A stretch of 17,838 nt of DNA from Mucidula mucida (GCA_015501055.1 JADNYV010000693.1:1-17838); one strand, 5' to 3'. Counted from the first letter of the stretch, positions 8,479 through 17,838 are shown. The notes: generated from the letters alone by a model not told the origin. Program-made: numbers and translations.

Positions 8479-11400
8479 TCACCATTGTATGACTTGTTCA
8501 CGAGAATCCTAAGAAGATGTGAGCATCCAGTGAATGCTGAGGAAAATCTATGACTCACAACCAGGTCCGCCGGTGAAAAGCTCTGAGGTGTAAAGCTAGA
8601 GGACGCGAGGGCAGTTTGGAAGCCCGTCGCTATGGTACGCAAGGCCGTCAGTGAAAGGTTTCTTGTCCGCTTACCAGCGATACTGTAGTGTTTCGACCGC
8701 AAATTCACATAACGGGTCACGGGGTCTTTGAAGTGAAGCTATATATACATCATAACGGGTCACGGACCACTTTGGTCAGGCACGAGCCTCCAAATAAGGA
8801 AATTTCAGGTCCCGCTATAAGCGGAACTGTCCAAAAAAGGCAATTTAAGGGTCTGTGAAGCTGTTCGCTGTAACTTCAGACCATAATGGGTCACAGGCTG
8901 TGAAGTTACGGTCGAAACACTACAGTACCTATGGCCGGGAAAGCCAAAAGCATCGAATGCATGTATTCAGCTTGCTCAGACACAGAAAAGGACACCAATT
9001 CTATCGCACATTGCTCCCAGCAATCACGGCCAACCTTGGCAATCTTCACCAACTTCTGTAATCTCAATTGGGTCTCGACATCGGAAATCAAGAGTACCTT
9101 GCACAGGGTGAGGAGATTCCTACTTATGCAGAGGTCCTTCATTACAGCAAGGTAGACGGGTGATGAGTGGGATCCTAGCACCGCTAAACCATCGACATAG
9201 AGACCGGCTAGCGCTGCAGTAGCAAGAACAACCCAACGGTGAAGCGGCGGTCGGGAGTCTGAAAGGTCGTTAGTCGTGTCTAAGTCAAGGCTCGCTGAAA
9301 GGCCCTGAAGCCAGCGTTGTTCAAGAAAGCCGCTGTATACCAATGGTACATGAGGTAAAAGTTCGCTGGAAGATAGGAGATACAAGAAGATGTTGCCGAC
9401 GAACAGGGACAACCACGTTGAATCTTTGAAAGCGACGTGCAGGACTCGTTGAGTCAACTCCGGCGTAAGCCACGAAAAATCGTGATCTTTATCCCCAAAC
9501 CGACGGAGACTCCAATTAAGACCTTTGAAAACGCTGCCGACAATGGATGCCTCGTCTTCCGGGGTCATGATTGTGCTGGCTCCAAACGAAGGTGATTTAA
9601 GGACATTTTTCATGGCAATGATGGTAGCCTGGCAGCAAGCCTGCCTGTGTCGAACACGAATGTCAGAGCCAATTGTATAATCACTGATAGTATCCAACAG
9701 TAGCCTGAAGAGAGATTTCGGCCTGTGCCTGATGAGAGTTGCGTTATCGGCAATCCAGAGTTTATGCAGAGATGACGTCTTCTGGATAGAGGGAGTCTGT
9801 AGCATGTTCAGGAAGAGGAAAAGGTCGTCTGGGAGCGATATTGTGTGGTTCTCCGCAGAACGTCGAACATTAGAGTACCCGACATGAAGCAACCACTTCA
9901 GGAAAGAAGGTCGCATGTTCTTATTCAATACAGATACCAAGTGAAGAGAAGTTTCGCTCTTGGCCATTTCATACACAGCAATAGAGAGCGGAGGCATGGG
10001 TTTCTGCAAAGGGAATGTGAAGAGAGCACTTTGGTTGCCGTCGCAGTCGCACGTATCGCAATCGTGATGTGATACCGTGCCCCGCAGGAGTTCTGACCAA
10101 AGCCTTGAAGGCTTCTCGTGGTCTATTTCAAGCCAGTCGATTCCAGGAAGTAATGCAACCTGAAAGATCTTTCCCCAAAGAACAGCGTCAAATAGGGTGT
10201 CGGGGCTCGCTGGGTAGAGAAGATTGGCTGTAATGAGCTCGATCGCGGAGTCTGGGTGAGAAAACTTGGTGTAATTGCTTGGCACCTTCAATGATTTTAA
10301 GACTCGAACACCGTCTTCCTGTTGTTCAAGTCTCAGCGCTGCTCGCTGCAGCCGCTCGTAGCGGTCAATAGGCTGATCGGGATAGAAGTGGTCATTGATT
10401 GCTTTCACAACCGATGCAATCCTATCAGGTCCTGCACTGATGAGCGGAATGCTCTGAAGTGGGAGGCTGCTCAGCGCCTGTAAGATTACGCTCTGACTGA
10501 AAGATTTGCCGTCGTATTGAAAAGCCATCCAAGAGCTGATGCATCCACGACGTCCGCATCGGCCTCGACTGCTTCGAGCTCGATGTCGTGGATTGAGTTG
10601 GGAGGCAGCAAGCTTGTACGAGATTAGGAAAGAACAAGATTGTGATTCGTTGGCGTGCAGAGACGAGTAGCTGAAGAAGTGCATTGAGAGTGGCGTCTTA
10701 TACGCACAATCTGGATAGAATACAGGGAGAAATTGGTGATGGAGTAGATACCAAAAGCACCAGCCCGATGATAGCCATATTTACAGCCATGACAGTGCTC
10801 AAAGGGCAGAGAGACCAAAGAAAAACAGTCCCAGCGCGGCGTGCATAAGAACGGGAAGAAGCTCTATGATAGCGGTACGCGCCATTTCGCCAGAGCTTTG
10901 TATCGAAAATGGCGAACACGACATCATTCCGAGGAGATCCTACGGAAGGGACATATATATATTGGTGAATCCATTGTTTGGCTAAGACGGCCAACAATGT
11001 CGTCGAAAGGCTGAGGCCAAGGCTCATAAACCAGAGACCGTTCACCCAGAAATCTGCAGGCTTTGGTCGGAAGGAGATGATTGCTGGTGGCACGGCCTCA
11101 ACGTCTGTGGGTCCATATACCACAACGTGTAGTATAGCCCGCTGAACACCGATCATTTCCAGCAGCAAGGAGTTTGTAACCTCAGTGTTGTCCACTTGCA
11201 TGGATTTGCAAGTGGCCGTAAGAAAGGCGGTCACAACGGCGGAAAAGAGGGCAGCCTGCGAATGATTCTACGTTAGGGAACATAACCAATCGACAAAAGG
11301 TGGTACTCACGAACACGAGAAGCATATCCAAGCCTTCGCGCCAACCAGCAACCATCTCGATATCAATCTTGGAGGACTCGTCTCCGTACACTCTCCAAAC

Positions 11401-11693
11401 CCTGGCCTTCGGAAAGAGTTCCTCGTATTGAGTGTCAGGTGCATACTTGTGCTCGTAATCGAAAGTATCATAAACCGCTGTCGGGTGGTCAACACGCAAA
11501 AAACCAAGATGGGTTGGCAGAACTTACTGTTACCCACTTGAGATGATGTTGGAGGGCGGACTCCGAGCGGCGTACTGGTGGTCGTACTATAGAGAGTAGA
11601 CGACAAAGACCGTGGGGCACTAGCGGTATTATTCGCTGAGATTGGCAAAACTTGAGCTAGGGGGTAAACAGAACTCTGCGCGTCGGACTGCAT
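8479..11693 (-). pseudogene. DUF6535-family membrane protein, frameshifted and split by a MITE
   Basis: Exon 1 is 11528-11693 and exon 2 is 11311-11477 (KYAPDTQYEELFPKARVW, EMVAGWREGLDMLLVF). The main exon runs from 11255 and begins AALFSAVVTAFLTATCKSM, continuing FWVNGLWFMSLGLSLSTTLL and AVLAKQWIHQY. Introns are 50 and 55 bp. These are hallmarks of the DUF6535 domain, an Agaricomycete-expanded family with membrane helices and unknown function. After SPRN the frame breaks near 10923, 10873, 10801, about 10755 and about 10724. The expected pieces (RHFRYKALAKWRVP, AIIELLPVLMHAALGLFFF, YSITNF, YPDCAYKTPLS) appear in different frames. From 10684 a 592-codon stretch is open, down to a transposon at 8683-8925. 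Beyond it the frame resumes (IAGKRTRNLSLTALR) to a 50-bp intron (8509-8558) and a stop at 8479. The protein would exceed 800 residues. Probably dead, or a split gene whose C-terminal part alone could be made. Confidence 0.72.
8683..8925. mobile_element. Tc1/mariner-like MITE, 243 bp, TA target site
   Basis: The 27-bp terminal inverted repeats are 8683-8709 and 8899-8925, starting CTGTAGTGTTTCGACCG at each end, with two mismatches in 27. The element is flanked by TA at 8681-8682 and 8926-8927, as expected for Tc1/mariner insertion. No transposase frame fits in 243 bp. The motif CATAAYGGGTCACRG occurs three times (8708-8722, 8751-8765, 8882-8896). It lies within the DUF6535 gene. The long frame there runs into the repeat and ends VVFRP, four codons of which are encoded by the element. 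Removing the element and one TA restores the reading ATA GGT ATC GCT across the junction. Confidence 0.82.
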
Positions 11694-12056
11694 CCTGGCA
11701 GATCGGAACGGGAGGGGAGATACGATTGCTATGTGGCGGGCAAACGTTAACGGATGATTTTAAAGAACGGTATGAACTCCGGGTAAGCCATGAGGCAATT
11801 TGACAATAGGGTAATTGTTTGACTTGTGTTTGGCAACACGCTATTGTGTGTCAACCTCCAATATTGCGGATCAAGCAACATTGATAGATATCAGAAAGCT
11901 GGGATTCTGGACTTGTGCGCCACATTCGCCTTCCGGCGCCTGAGCGGTAAGATGTCAGCATGCTCTGGAGATAGGTGAGTCGGCCGTGATTACTGAACAT
12001 CGTCTAAGATACATCATGGATACCACTAGGTTGTTATCCCAGAGCGCGGAAACAGC
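11694..12056. other. Spacer between divergent genes
   Basis: About 360 bases between the DUF6535 gene start (minus strand) and the GH92 remnant (plus strand). It should hold the DUF6535 promoter. The missing upstream part of the GH92 gene is not here: I see no GH92-like frame to the left of 12057. No inverted repeats, TATA box or RNA gene recognised. Confidence 0.35.
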
Positions 12057-12692
12057 ATGCCATTTCTGTGGCAGTGCGTCATGATTTCCAAGCCCTCTCA
12101 CCACATCCCGTATCTATATGCCCTGGCGGGTCGATCCGACTTGACACAGCAACGAGTAAGAGAAGTTGTTGGCGCCAATTTCAATGCGACTCCCTTTGGC
12201 CTGAGCGGAGTAAGACGCCTACGCGAGTCAACGCTCTATAATGACTGTCATGTTCTAGAACGAGGACTGTGGCCAAATGAGCGCGTGGTATATATTCGGT
12301 GCCCTCGGTTTCTATCCTGTGAACCCGGTGTCCAGAGAATACGTCTTTGGATTGTGCGTCTCTCGACTTTCCTCGTGGGTACCGAAGCTAACAGATTGTT
12401 CAGACCGTTCTTCGATAGGCTAACGTTACATCTTCCCATTCCAGCGCATTCAAACCCCGCATCGGATTCAAAGTTCTATGATGCCGAGACGCACTCCTAT
12501 TGTCTGACTGTGGAGGCATTCGGAGCGCCCAGTACACCGTATGTCGAGGAAATCCGCGTCAATGGCAAAATCCGCGAGGAGCCATTTGTTAGATGGGAGG
12601 AGATTAGCAGAGGTGGTTCAATCAGATTTGAAATGGAGATTAGCCATCCGCCATCTGCGCCTGATGCGGATATTGCCCACGAGGAATTGTAG
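12057..12692 (+). pseudogene. GH92 alpha-mannosidase, C-terminal remnant
   Basis: Three pieces separated by normal introns: 12057-12209, 12259-12353 and 12404-12692 (introns of 49 and 50 bp). Spliced, they read MPFLWQC, PSHHIPYLYALAG, NATPFGLSG, NEDCGQMSAWYIFGALGFYP, VNPVSREYVFG, PFFDRLTLHLP, then a beta-rich tail (TVEAFGAPSTPYVEEIRVNG) to a stop. These are C-terminal signatures of glycoside hydrolase family 92, calcium-dependent exo-alpha-mannosidases that trim N-glycan or mannan. Family members are about 700-800 residues, and fewer than 200 are present here. Between MPFLWQC and PSHHIPYLY about 40 residues usually found in the family are also missing, so there is an internal deletion as well as loss of the N-terminal part. 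The catalytic domain is largely gone, so activity is not expected. Both splice sites survive, so the decay is probably recent. Confidence 0.8.
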
Positions 12693-13883
12693 GACGTCGC
12701 TTGAGCTGGATGTCAACCGTGCGACGAGGATGTGCGATAGATCTAGCGGACTCTGGTGGGATCCTATACCTTATAGCGGGTTACTTCTACTATCCTTTGA
12801 TGCAGTGTCTGTTCCTAGTACGTGACTATCTCAAATCAGAATCAATACGCTTATTCTGCTCGTGTCACGTGGACTTGCTTTCAATGTTCAATGTGACTAC
12901 AGCTCTTTCACTGATAGGAGTTTGATGTCCAGTGGCCACAGAATGTCTATTTTGCTATCTCACCGTGAATGACTTTCCCTCCGACGTGTACAGTGATAAG
13001 TCACGGAAATATCACACCGATGTCAGCTTTCCGACGTGTGGCGACCGACTCAAGCTTTCATTCGTACTGACCTCTGCAGACCAAGTGTTTTGTCGTTCAA
13101 CCCGTCTCTCCTTCGCCTACGGGAACACCTGCTATTTTCTGCCTATTGTCTTTGGCACTACGTCATCTTAATCGTCTATTGTCTAGCCATCAACGAGGTA
13201 TCGTTTCAAGGACAGTTGGTTCGTTACTGAAGGAAACCGGGACGGCGGAATGTGTTATTGTCTTCCTCCACCTGCAGAATGAGGACGTTCATGATGTTAC
13301 CCGTCGTACTTGGAACATTTGTGGCTCTGTGGAATGGAGGCACTGACCGACTCACTCTTGGAAATGTTACAATTTGAGAACAGTGGAGCGTTGAATGAGA
13401 GTAGGGTATGACATTAAGAGATGCTCGTTAAGGTACGGCATAAGAAAACAAGGCGGAAAGTAAACAAGGCTGATCTTCGCCCTAGTGGAACAACAACCAC
13501 ACCTGTATTGAGACTTCGCGTTCCAGGCTTTGTCCCGATCCCTTTCGGTTTGAGCATACCAGTAACATGGTATCCGCTTGTGAGTATAGATTATGATGTC
13601 GAGCCGGTATTAGTATGAGGGTTAGTCGTGTAGTTATTGCGTAGGTGAGCTGTTTCGGTTCAAGGGCACACGAACAATAAGACTGACCAGAACAAAATCA
13701 TCAGCCCTACCTGGCGCTGACTTGTACTTTCGTTTCAAGTCACCGCTCCTCCTCCCATAACTGTACAAGTGCGCTGTTGTTCTCTTCATACGCCATGGAT
13801 GCGCCTTGTATACGAAGAACAAGGGGCTAGAGGACGGTAAAGCTTTTAAAGGACGAAATCTCTTCAATAATGGCTAGAACATC
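12693..13883. other. Long non-coding stretch
   Basis: About 1190 bases after the GH92 remnant. Several open frames of 60-94 codons exist (for example 12932-13171 and 13421-13618, plus strand), but none shows a known motif or plausible splicing into a longer product. The last 100 bases should include the promoter of the next ORF. I see no inverted repeats with target duplications here, and no RNA gene. Confidence 0.4.
13841..13850 (+). promoter_or_regulatory. Possible TATA-like element for the 384-residue ORF
   Basis: The sequence AGCTTTTAAA lies about 34 bases before the chosen ATG at 13884. If it sets initiation about 25-35 bases downstream, transcription would start around 13870-13880, at or after the out-of-frame ATG at 13870. 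That favours the ATG at 13884 as the true start. This rests on position only. Confidence 0.25.
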
Positions 13884-15038
13884 ATGTCCTTCACACAACC
13901 TCCCTCCTCGTCGCACAAACACCCACAATCCTCCCCTTGGTTGGATCCTCCTCCCGCATTTGAACTGGCTGGTCCTGCGATCCCTCCTAACTATGATACG
14001 GCGTGGCATGCGGTGGAACATGACAGAAACATCCCCCGCATTATTCGACGTGATAGAAGGACCTTCAGGCGATACCTAAGGGCACCGCTTTTGACGAAGC
14101 CGTGGTGGTTCAGCGAAGTTGAGAGGCGCGAGCGCCTCTCCGACGATTTATGGCCAAAGACTACCCAAGTATCCGCATACGGCGACCCGCGCTCTAACCA
14201 TTGGAGTCTGAGACTCTTACGCTATCACATACGCGGTTATGGGGAACTGCGGCCGTCAAAATTTGCAGCCAGAATTCTTTTTGAGATCGTCTTCGTCATT
14301 CTCACTGGATACCCCCAGGACTGGAAGGATGGACTACAGACTCTTAGTGAACTAACCAGTTGGTACACCTACTATCTTCCAATCTTAATAAGTAACTCCG
14401 ACCTAATCAACTTTCCCAGGTCAGAGGCGGATATCGTGCGGTGGTTCCAAAGCCGGAGTGACGAAGAATCCACCTTCCCAGAAGACCTTGAGTGGACTTA
14501 TTGGACACAAATCGTACTGTACAAGTACACCATCAACAGTGCTGCTAAATCCGTCCGCATCAGAAGAGTTGCACTGGCATACCTCATGACCCATGGTTGC
14601 ATAGAAGAATTAGCCCGCCCTCAAACGTTTCATTCGTGGATTACCGATGATCTGCATGGGATCACGGAATTTAGAACCCTGGGCAGTCGTAGTATCTTCC
14701 TACATCCCTCATACCATGGCACTCCATTAGCCGAAGTGTCACCATCTACAACCCATAGCATTTATGTTGGCCCTCATCGATGGTCCGACGATCCTCATGG
14801 GAACTTACAGGACATTGTGACTCTGCGGCGCTGGAAGAACTACTGGCCGCTAAAACCTCGATTTCCTCACCCTCTGGCCACTCGCGTCAATCCATACAAT
14901 AGACAATATCGCGTATTTGTCTTTGGAAGCTCGCGGGAGGCCACTAGATACCTAGAGATCTGGCAAAGCACAGTTCCTATGCATTCTGGGTCTCGCCCCG
15001 TCAGTGCTTTTAGGTACAATTCTTCACATCACGGCTGA
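13884..15038 (+). CDS. Hypothetical protein, 384 residues, single exon
   Basis: An uninterrupted frame of 385 codons including the stop, with no intron needed. The first Met (MSFTQPPSSSHKHPQSSPW) starts a Pro/Ser-rich, probably disordered segment of about 35 residues. A mostly soluble region rich in Trp, Arg and Tyr follows. An Arg-rich patch sits at about 53-64 (RIIRRDRRTFRR). A hydrophobic stretch at about 131-140 (ILFEIVFVILTG) is short and likely a buried helix. The end is basic with SSHHG. I do not recognise the family and no catalytic motif stands out. There is no signal peptide. An out-of-frame ATG lies 14 bases upstream (13870). Length and lack of stops in a decaying neighbourhood argue that it is a real, recently constrained gene, possibly lineage-specific. 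Confidence 0.65.
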   Translation: MSFTQPPSSSHKHPQSSPWLDPPPAFELAGPAIPPNYDTAWHAVEHDRNIPRIIRRDRRTFRRYLRAPLLTKPWWFSEVERRERLSDDLWPKTTQVSAYGDPRSNHWSLRLLRYHIRGYGELRPSKFAARILFEIVFVILTGYPQDWKDGLQTLSELTSWYTYYLPILISNSDLINFPRSEADIVRWFQSRSDEESTFPEDLEWTYWTQIVLYKYTINSAAKSVRIRRVALAYLMTHGCIEELARPQTFHSWITDDLHGITEFRTLGSRSIFLHPSYHGTPLAEVSPSTTHSIYVGPHRWSDDPHGNLQDIVTLRRWKNYWPLKPRFPHPLATRVNPYNRQYRVFVFGSSREATRYLEIWQSTVPMHSGSRPVSAFRYNSSHHG

Positions 15039-15369
15039 GTTTGTTATCATTGCTACTATTCACCTTATATATGCAATCCCCTGATACCGAGAAACTCCGA
15101 ATAGCAACTCATTTTACCCATTCCTGGAGGATACGCCACCCCAGTCCACGTGCGATCCACGTGTCCAGAATTTTACCCTAAAATGTCTTTCTCCTTCTTC
15201 CATCAACTTCCCTAGCTTCCACTGCTGTCAGTTTGCCTCTACCACACTGTCTGTCAAAATTTGTCCATTAATAGACTGATATTGGCACACGCTGTATGCC
15301 ACCAAACCAAATACCTACTTCGTTTCCGAACCAATCCCAGCCACCATCATAATGTTCATTCAGACTCCT
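15039..15369. other. 3' flank of the 384-residue ORF up to the LTR
   Basis: About 330 bases, pyrimidine-rich in the middle (CTTTCTCCTTCTTCC near 15187), probably holding the 3' untranslated region. No coding frame or RNA gene recognised. The last five bases before the LTR (CTCCT, 15365-15369) are the presumed target-site duplication of the retrotransposon; the partner copy lies outside the window. Confidence 0.35.
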
Positions 15370-15898
15370 TGTTAGCGACTGACTAAGCCACGAGACTCAA
15401 CCAGGTACCACAGCAAGAACTTAAGGAAGAAAGTGTTTGTGTTCGTAGAACTAGGCTAGGCCAGGTGTATAAATGAGATCGGAACTAAAGTACAATGATA
15501 CTACACTACTGCTTATATACTAGTAAGTCTGTGTTTGAGACTCCTTGTCCATACGCGTTTCCATTAGGGATGCTCCACGCCCTTGACCCAGTGTGGTATG
15601 CTACTAGTCCGTGAAACCATTAAATACGAGTGGTAACTGCATGTAAGTAATAATACTGAAACGTCCATGTGTGCTACAAGTGTCGGCGGTGTGTATACAA
15701 TAGGGAGTCCATGAGGTATCAGCATGTATGATGTCATCCATGTGTTGGATGTGTGTCCGACATGAGTACGGCTTCGGTAATGAAAAGGAGTATGATCGGT
15801 GACGAAACAGATGATGAAACAGTCCGTTGGTTGATAAGACAAACCCCCCGATAAGATATGATAAGATTGAAAATGTGAAAATATGGCGATTCATAACA
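15370..15898 (-). repeat. Gypsy 3' long terminal repeat, 529 bp
   Basis: In the minus direction it begins TGTTATGAATCGCC just after the polypurine tract and ends GTCGCTAACA, so its ends are TGTTA and TAACA, the standard TG..CA inverted termini. It carries a TATA box (15513-15519), from which the element's transcript would start some 25-30 bases further on. The matching 5' LTR would be beyond the right edge, so the exact ends rest on the TG..CA rule and the position of the tract. Confidence 0.72.
15513..15519 (-). promoter_or_regulatory. LTR TATA box
   Basis: On the minus strand the sequence reads AGTATATAAGCAG, a good TATA box lying in the central to distal part of the LTR, where retrotransposon promoters normally sit at the U3/R border. 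Confidence 0.5.
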
Positions 15899-15911
15899 TC
15901 ACCCCCTCTTT
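15899..15911 (-). other. Polypurine tract of the gypsy element
   Basis: In the minus direction the sequence is AAAGAGGGGGTGA, directly before the LTR terminus TGTTA. Such a tract primes plus-strand DNA synthesis in Ty3-type elements. It overlaps the TAA stop of the pol frame by two bases. Confidence 0.65.
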
Positions 15912-17838
15912 AAGGCGCAAGTTCCATTCTGCGCCAGAGTCGCTCCATGAGGGCCGCAGAAGGTAGTGTGACGTCAAGGGGTTCGGTGTCAGGCAGTGGC
16001 ATCGGTCGGAACAGATGTGATGGAAATTGCGACATGGGGACTTCAATGCGAGCAAGCGCGGGTGGCTTCGGCTTGTTTGGGTATTGTTGGTGGAAATCGC
16101 GGATAGCTTCGTCGGCATTTTTGAGATTGCATGCCGGTTCCCATGTCTGCTCGTGTGTGCCGTAACCCTTCCAGTGAACCTTGTATTGAAAACCCCCGCG
16201 GTACTTTCGGGAATTAACCACTTTCTCAACCTCCCATTCCGGTTCGGCTCCTTCCAGCACAGGTGGTGGACGCGTGTCTCGGGGTTGTGTCGGGAATTGG
16301 GGCTCGTGGTAAGGCGTCAACAGGGCCTCATTGAACACGGGATGGATGCTTTTCCACGTGTGAGGAATCTGGAGCTTGTAAGAGCTCGTCCCAACTTTCT
16401 TGATCACTTTGAACGGCCCGAAGCGTTTGTCATCGAGCTTCTTCATTGGTCGATCCGTGCTGAGATTCATCCCTTCCAGCCATACTTTGTCGCCTTCCTT
16501 GTACTCCACTGCTTCTGTCCGTTTCCTGTCATAAAACCGTTTCATATCTTCTTTGGCCATCTTTAATGCCAACCCCACTTCGTCCCATGTTTTCCTCATG
16601 CCGTTGGCAAACTCCTGCGCAGTCTCATTTCTCAATGCCGTTTTTGGGGCGGTGCCTTTGTAGGGGTGTCTGCCCATGTCTGCAAAGAACGGAGTGACTT
16701 TAGTTGCCGAGTGTACCCGATCATTGTAAACAAATTCGGCAGAGGGTAGCCATTCGTGCCAGTCGTTCTGATGGTAGTTGACAAATAACCGTAAGAAATG
16801 TTCTATCTCTTGGTTCAGCCGTTCCGTCTGCCCATTTGCCTGTGGATGATACGCCGTTGTAAAGTTTCCTTGTATGCCCAACAACCGGTACAACTCCTTC
16901 ATAAAACGCAAGTGGTATTGTGGACCGCGATCATGTATCATCTGGCGTGGCATCCCATGTATGGGGAAAATGCGATCTCGGTAGATGCGGGCCATGCCTT
17001 CTGACGTCAGAGTGGTGTGTGTCGGTATGATGCGTAATCGCTTTGTGAAATGGTCCACAAACGTGCTGATAGCGTTGTATCCTCCCGATTCCGGCAGCTC
17101 TCCAATCATGTCCGTCCCTACTATTTCCCATGGCTCGCTTGGCACATCAATAGGATGAAGAGGTGCAGCCGGCTTCGTGCGATGTGACTTGGTGACCTGG
17201 CATTTTTGACACCCTTCTACGTATTCCCGGACGTCTCGGCTGATTCCTGGCCACCAATAGGTGCGTGTGATCAGCTCGAGGGTCTTGTATCGTCCGGGAT
17301 GCCCTGCAAGCTGTGCATCATGGTGCATTCCAATAACTCTTCCCCGCAATTCCTTGTCCTTCGGTATGTAAATACATCCTTCCACATAATAAGTCCATTT
17401 TCCTTCTCTTCCCATCCTTTTTCTTTGTTTTCTAATGCTTTTTGTATGTATCTGTCTTTGTTTCCTTTTCTTTGTTTGATTTTGTTAAGTAATTCGTCCT
17501 CCGGTGTATCTACTGTATGTAAAGAAAATTGAATTTGTGATATAAAAAACTCCGGCTTGAGCAAAACAACGTTTTGTTATCTTTTTCCCCCTTCTCAAGG
17601 CCTGTCATCCTTGACAAGGCATCAGCTTTCCCCATCGTCTGCCCGGCTTATGAATCATCTGTATGTCATATTCCGCTAACTCCATAACCCATCTCGCCTG
17701 CCTCCGATTCAACTTCTGTGGCTTCCGGAAGTACTGGAGGTTTTAATGATCGGTAAACACCTCCACCGTTTCCTTTGCTCCAAGGAGATATTGTCTCCAG
17801 TCGTCAATGGCGCCATCCCACCCCTCCCGCCCCCCCGG
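15910..17838 (-). pseudogene. pol: Ty3/gypsy pol 3' half: RNase H, integrase, chromodomain (partial, broken)
   Basis: A 501-codon open frame (17415-15910) encodes the integrase. The zinc-binding part has His at 31, 32 and 39 and Cys at 69 and 72. The core has Asp102, Asp162 and Glu198 with 35 residues between the last two, the D,D35E triad; the second Asp is in HDRG rather than the common SDRG. Next come a GPY/F module (FGPFKVIKK, residues 332-340) and a chromodomain (about 393-446: VEKVV, WKGY, WEP), which in such elements steers insertion to marked chromatin. Upstream, to the window edge, is RNase H ([27 protein letters not shown]) and a linker. This part is broken: a TAA at 17743-17745 where Lys is usual, and single-base losses near 17627, 17573 and 17376. 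Reverse transcriptase, protease, gag and the 5' LTR are outside the window. The copy cannot be autonomous as read. Confidence 0.88.

Noticed and set aside
8683..8928. The small MITE acting as an intron (GTACTG...CTACAG on the minus strand)
   Set aside because: Donor and acceptor exist at the element ends, but removing 246 bases joins the exons out of phase and leads to an early stop; other donors within the repeat are also out of phase.
10037..10069. Cys/His cluster HHDCDTCDCDG in the DUF6535 protein as a zinc site
   Set aside because: Spacing matches no known zinc-binding module and it falls in what looks like a variable loop.
13421..13618. Plus-strand 65-codon frame (MLVKVRHKKTRRKVNKADL) as a small gene
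   Set aside because: No homology signal, no splice extension and length expected by chance in a 1.2-kb spacer.
16027..16566. Plus-strand 179-codon open frame
   Set aside because: It lies opposite the integrase/chromodomain frame, which has unmistakable family motifs; this is its shadow.

Overview
This looks like a piece of a mushroom-forming fungus genome (Basidiomycota, Agaricomycetes). Three things support that: spliceosomal introns of about 42-61 bp with GT..AG borders in several genes, a large gene of the Agaricomycete-expanded DUF6535 membrane family, and a chromodomain-bearing Ty3/gypsy retrotransposon. There are no bacterial operons, Shine-Dalgarno sites or CRISPR arrays. Family names come from motif recognition by eye, not from a database search.

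Layout, left to right. 228-400 is a degenerate minisatellite with a 28-31 bp period. 463-2003 (-) is a broken gene of an uncharacterised basidiomycete family. It is split by a 651-bp hAT-like miniature element (753-1403) that has terminal inverted repeats and a near-perfect 8-bp target duplication. 2366-4524 (-) is a 12-exon major facilitator transporter whose spliced frame is open throughout, with one apparent GC-AG intron. 5396-7510 (-) is a secreted GMC oxidoreductase with six recognisable exons and several small indels. 7990-8456 (-) may be a small membrane-protein gene. 8479-11693 (-) is a DUF6535-type gene with about five frameshifts in its membrane domain. Its tail is split by a 243-bp Tc1/mariner-like miniature element (8683-8925) flanked by TA. 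12057-12692 (+) is a C-terminal remnant of a GH92 alpha-mannosidase. 13884-15038 (+) is an intact 384-residue orphan ORF. 15370-17838 (-) is the 3' half of a gypsy element: RNase H, integrase, chromodomain, polypurine tract and a 529-bp LTR, running off the right edge.

The window reads as an accessory, decaying region. Two non-autonomous DNA transposons of different superfamilies each sit inside a coding exon, and removing each one reconnects homologous sequence (in frame in the DUF6535 gene). A retrotransposon lies at the edge, and one glycosidase is truncated. The transporter (certainly) and the orphan ORF (probably) are the intact genes. A possible functional link is the same-strand GMC oxidase and transporter pair, which would suit extracellular oxidation plus uptake, but this is inference. 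Most lesions are losses of one or two bases, so it matters whether they are real or base-calling errors. I found no clearly new defence, RNA or biosynthetic system. The best candidates for novelty are the two short elements, the gene families they interrupt and the orphan ORF.
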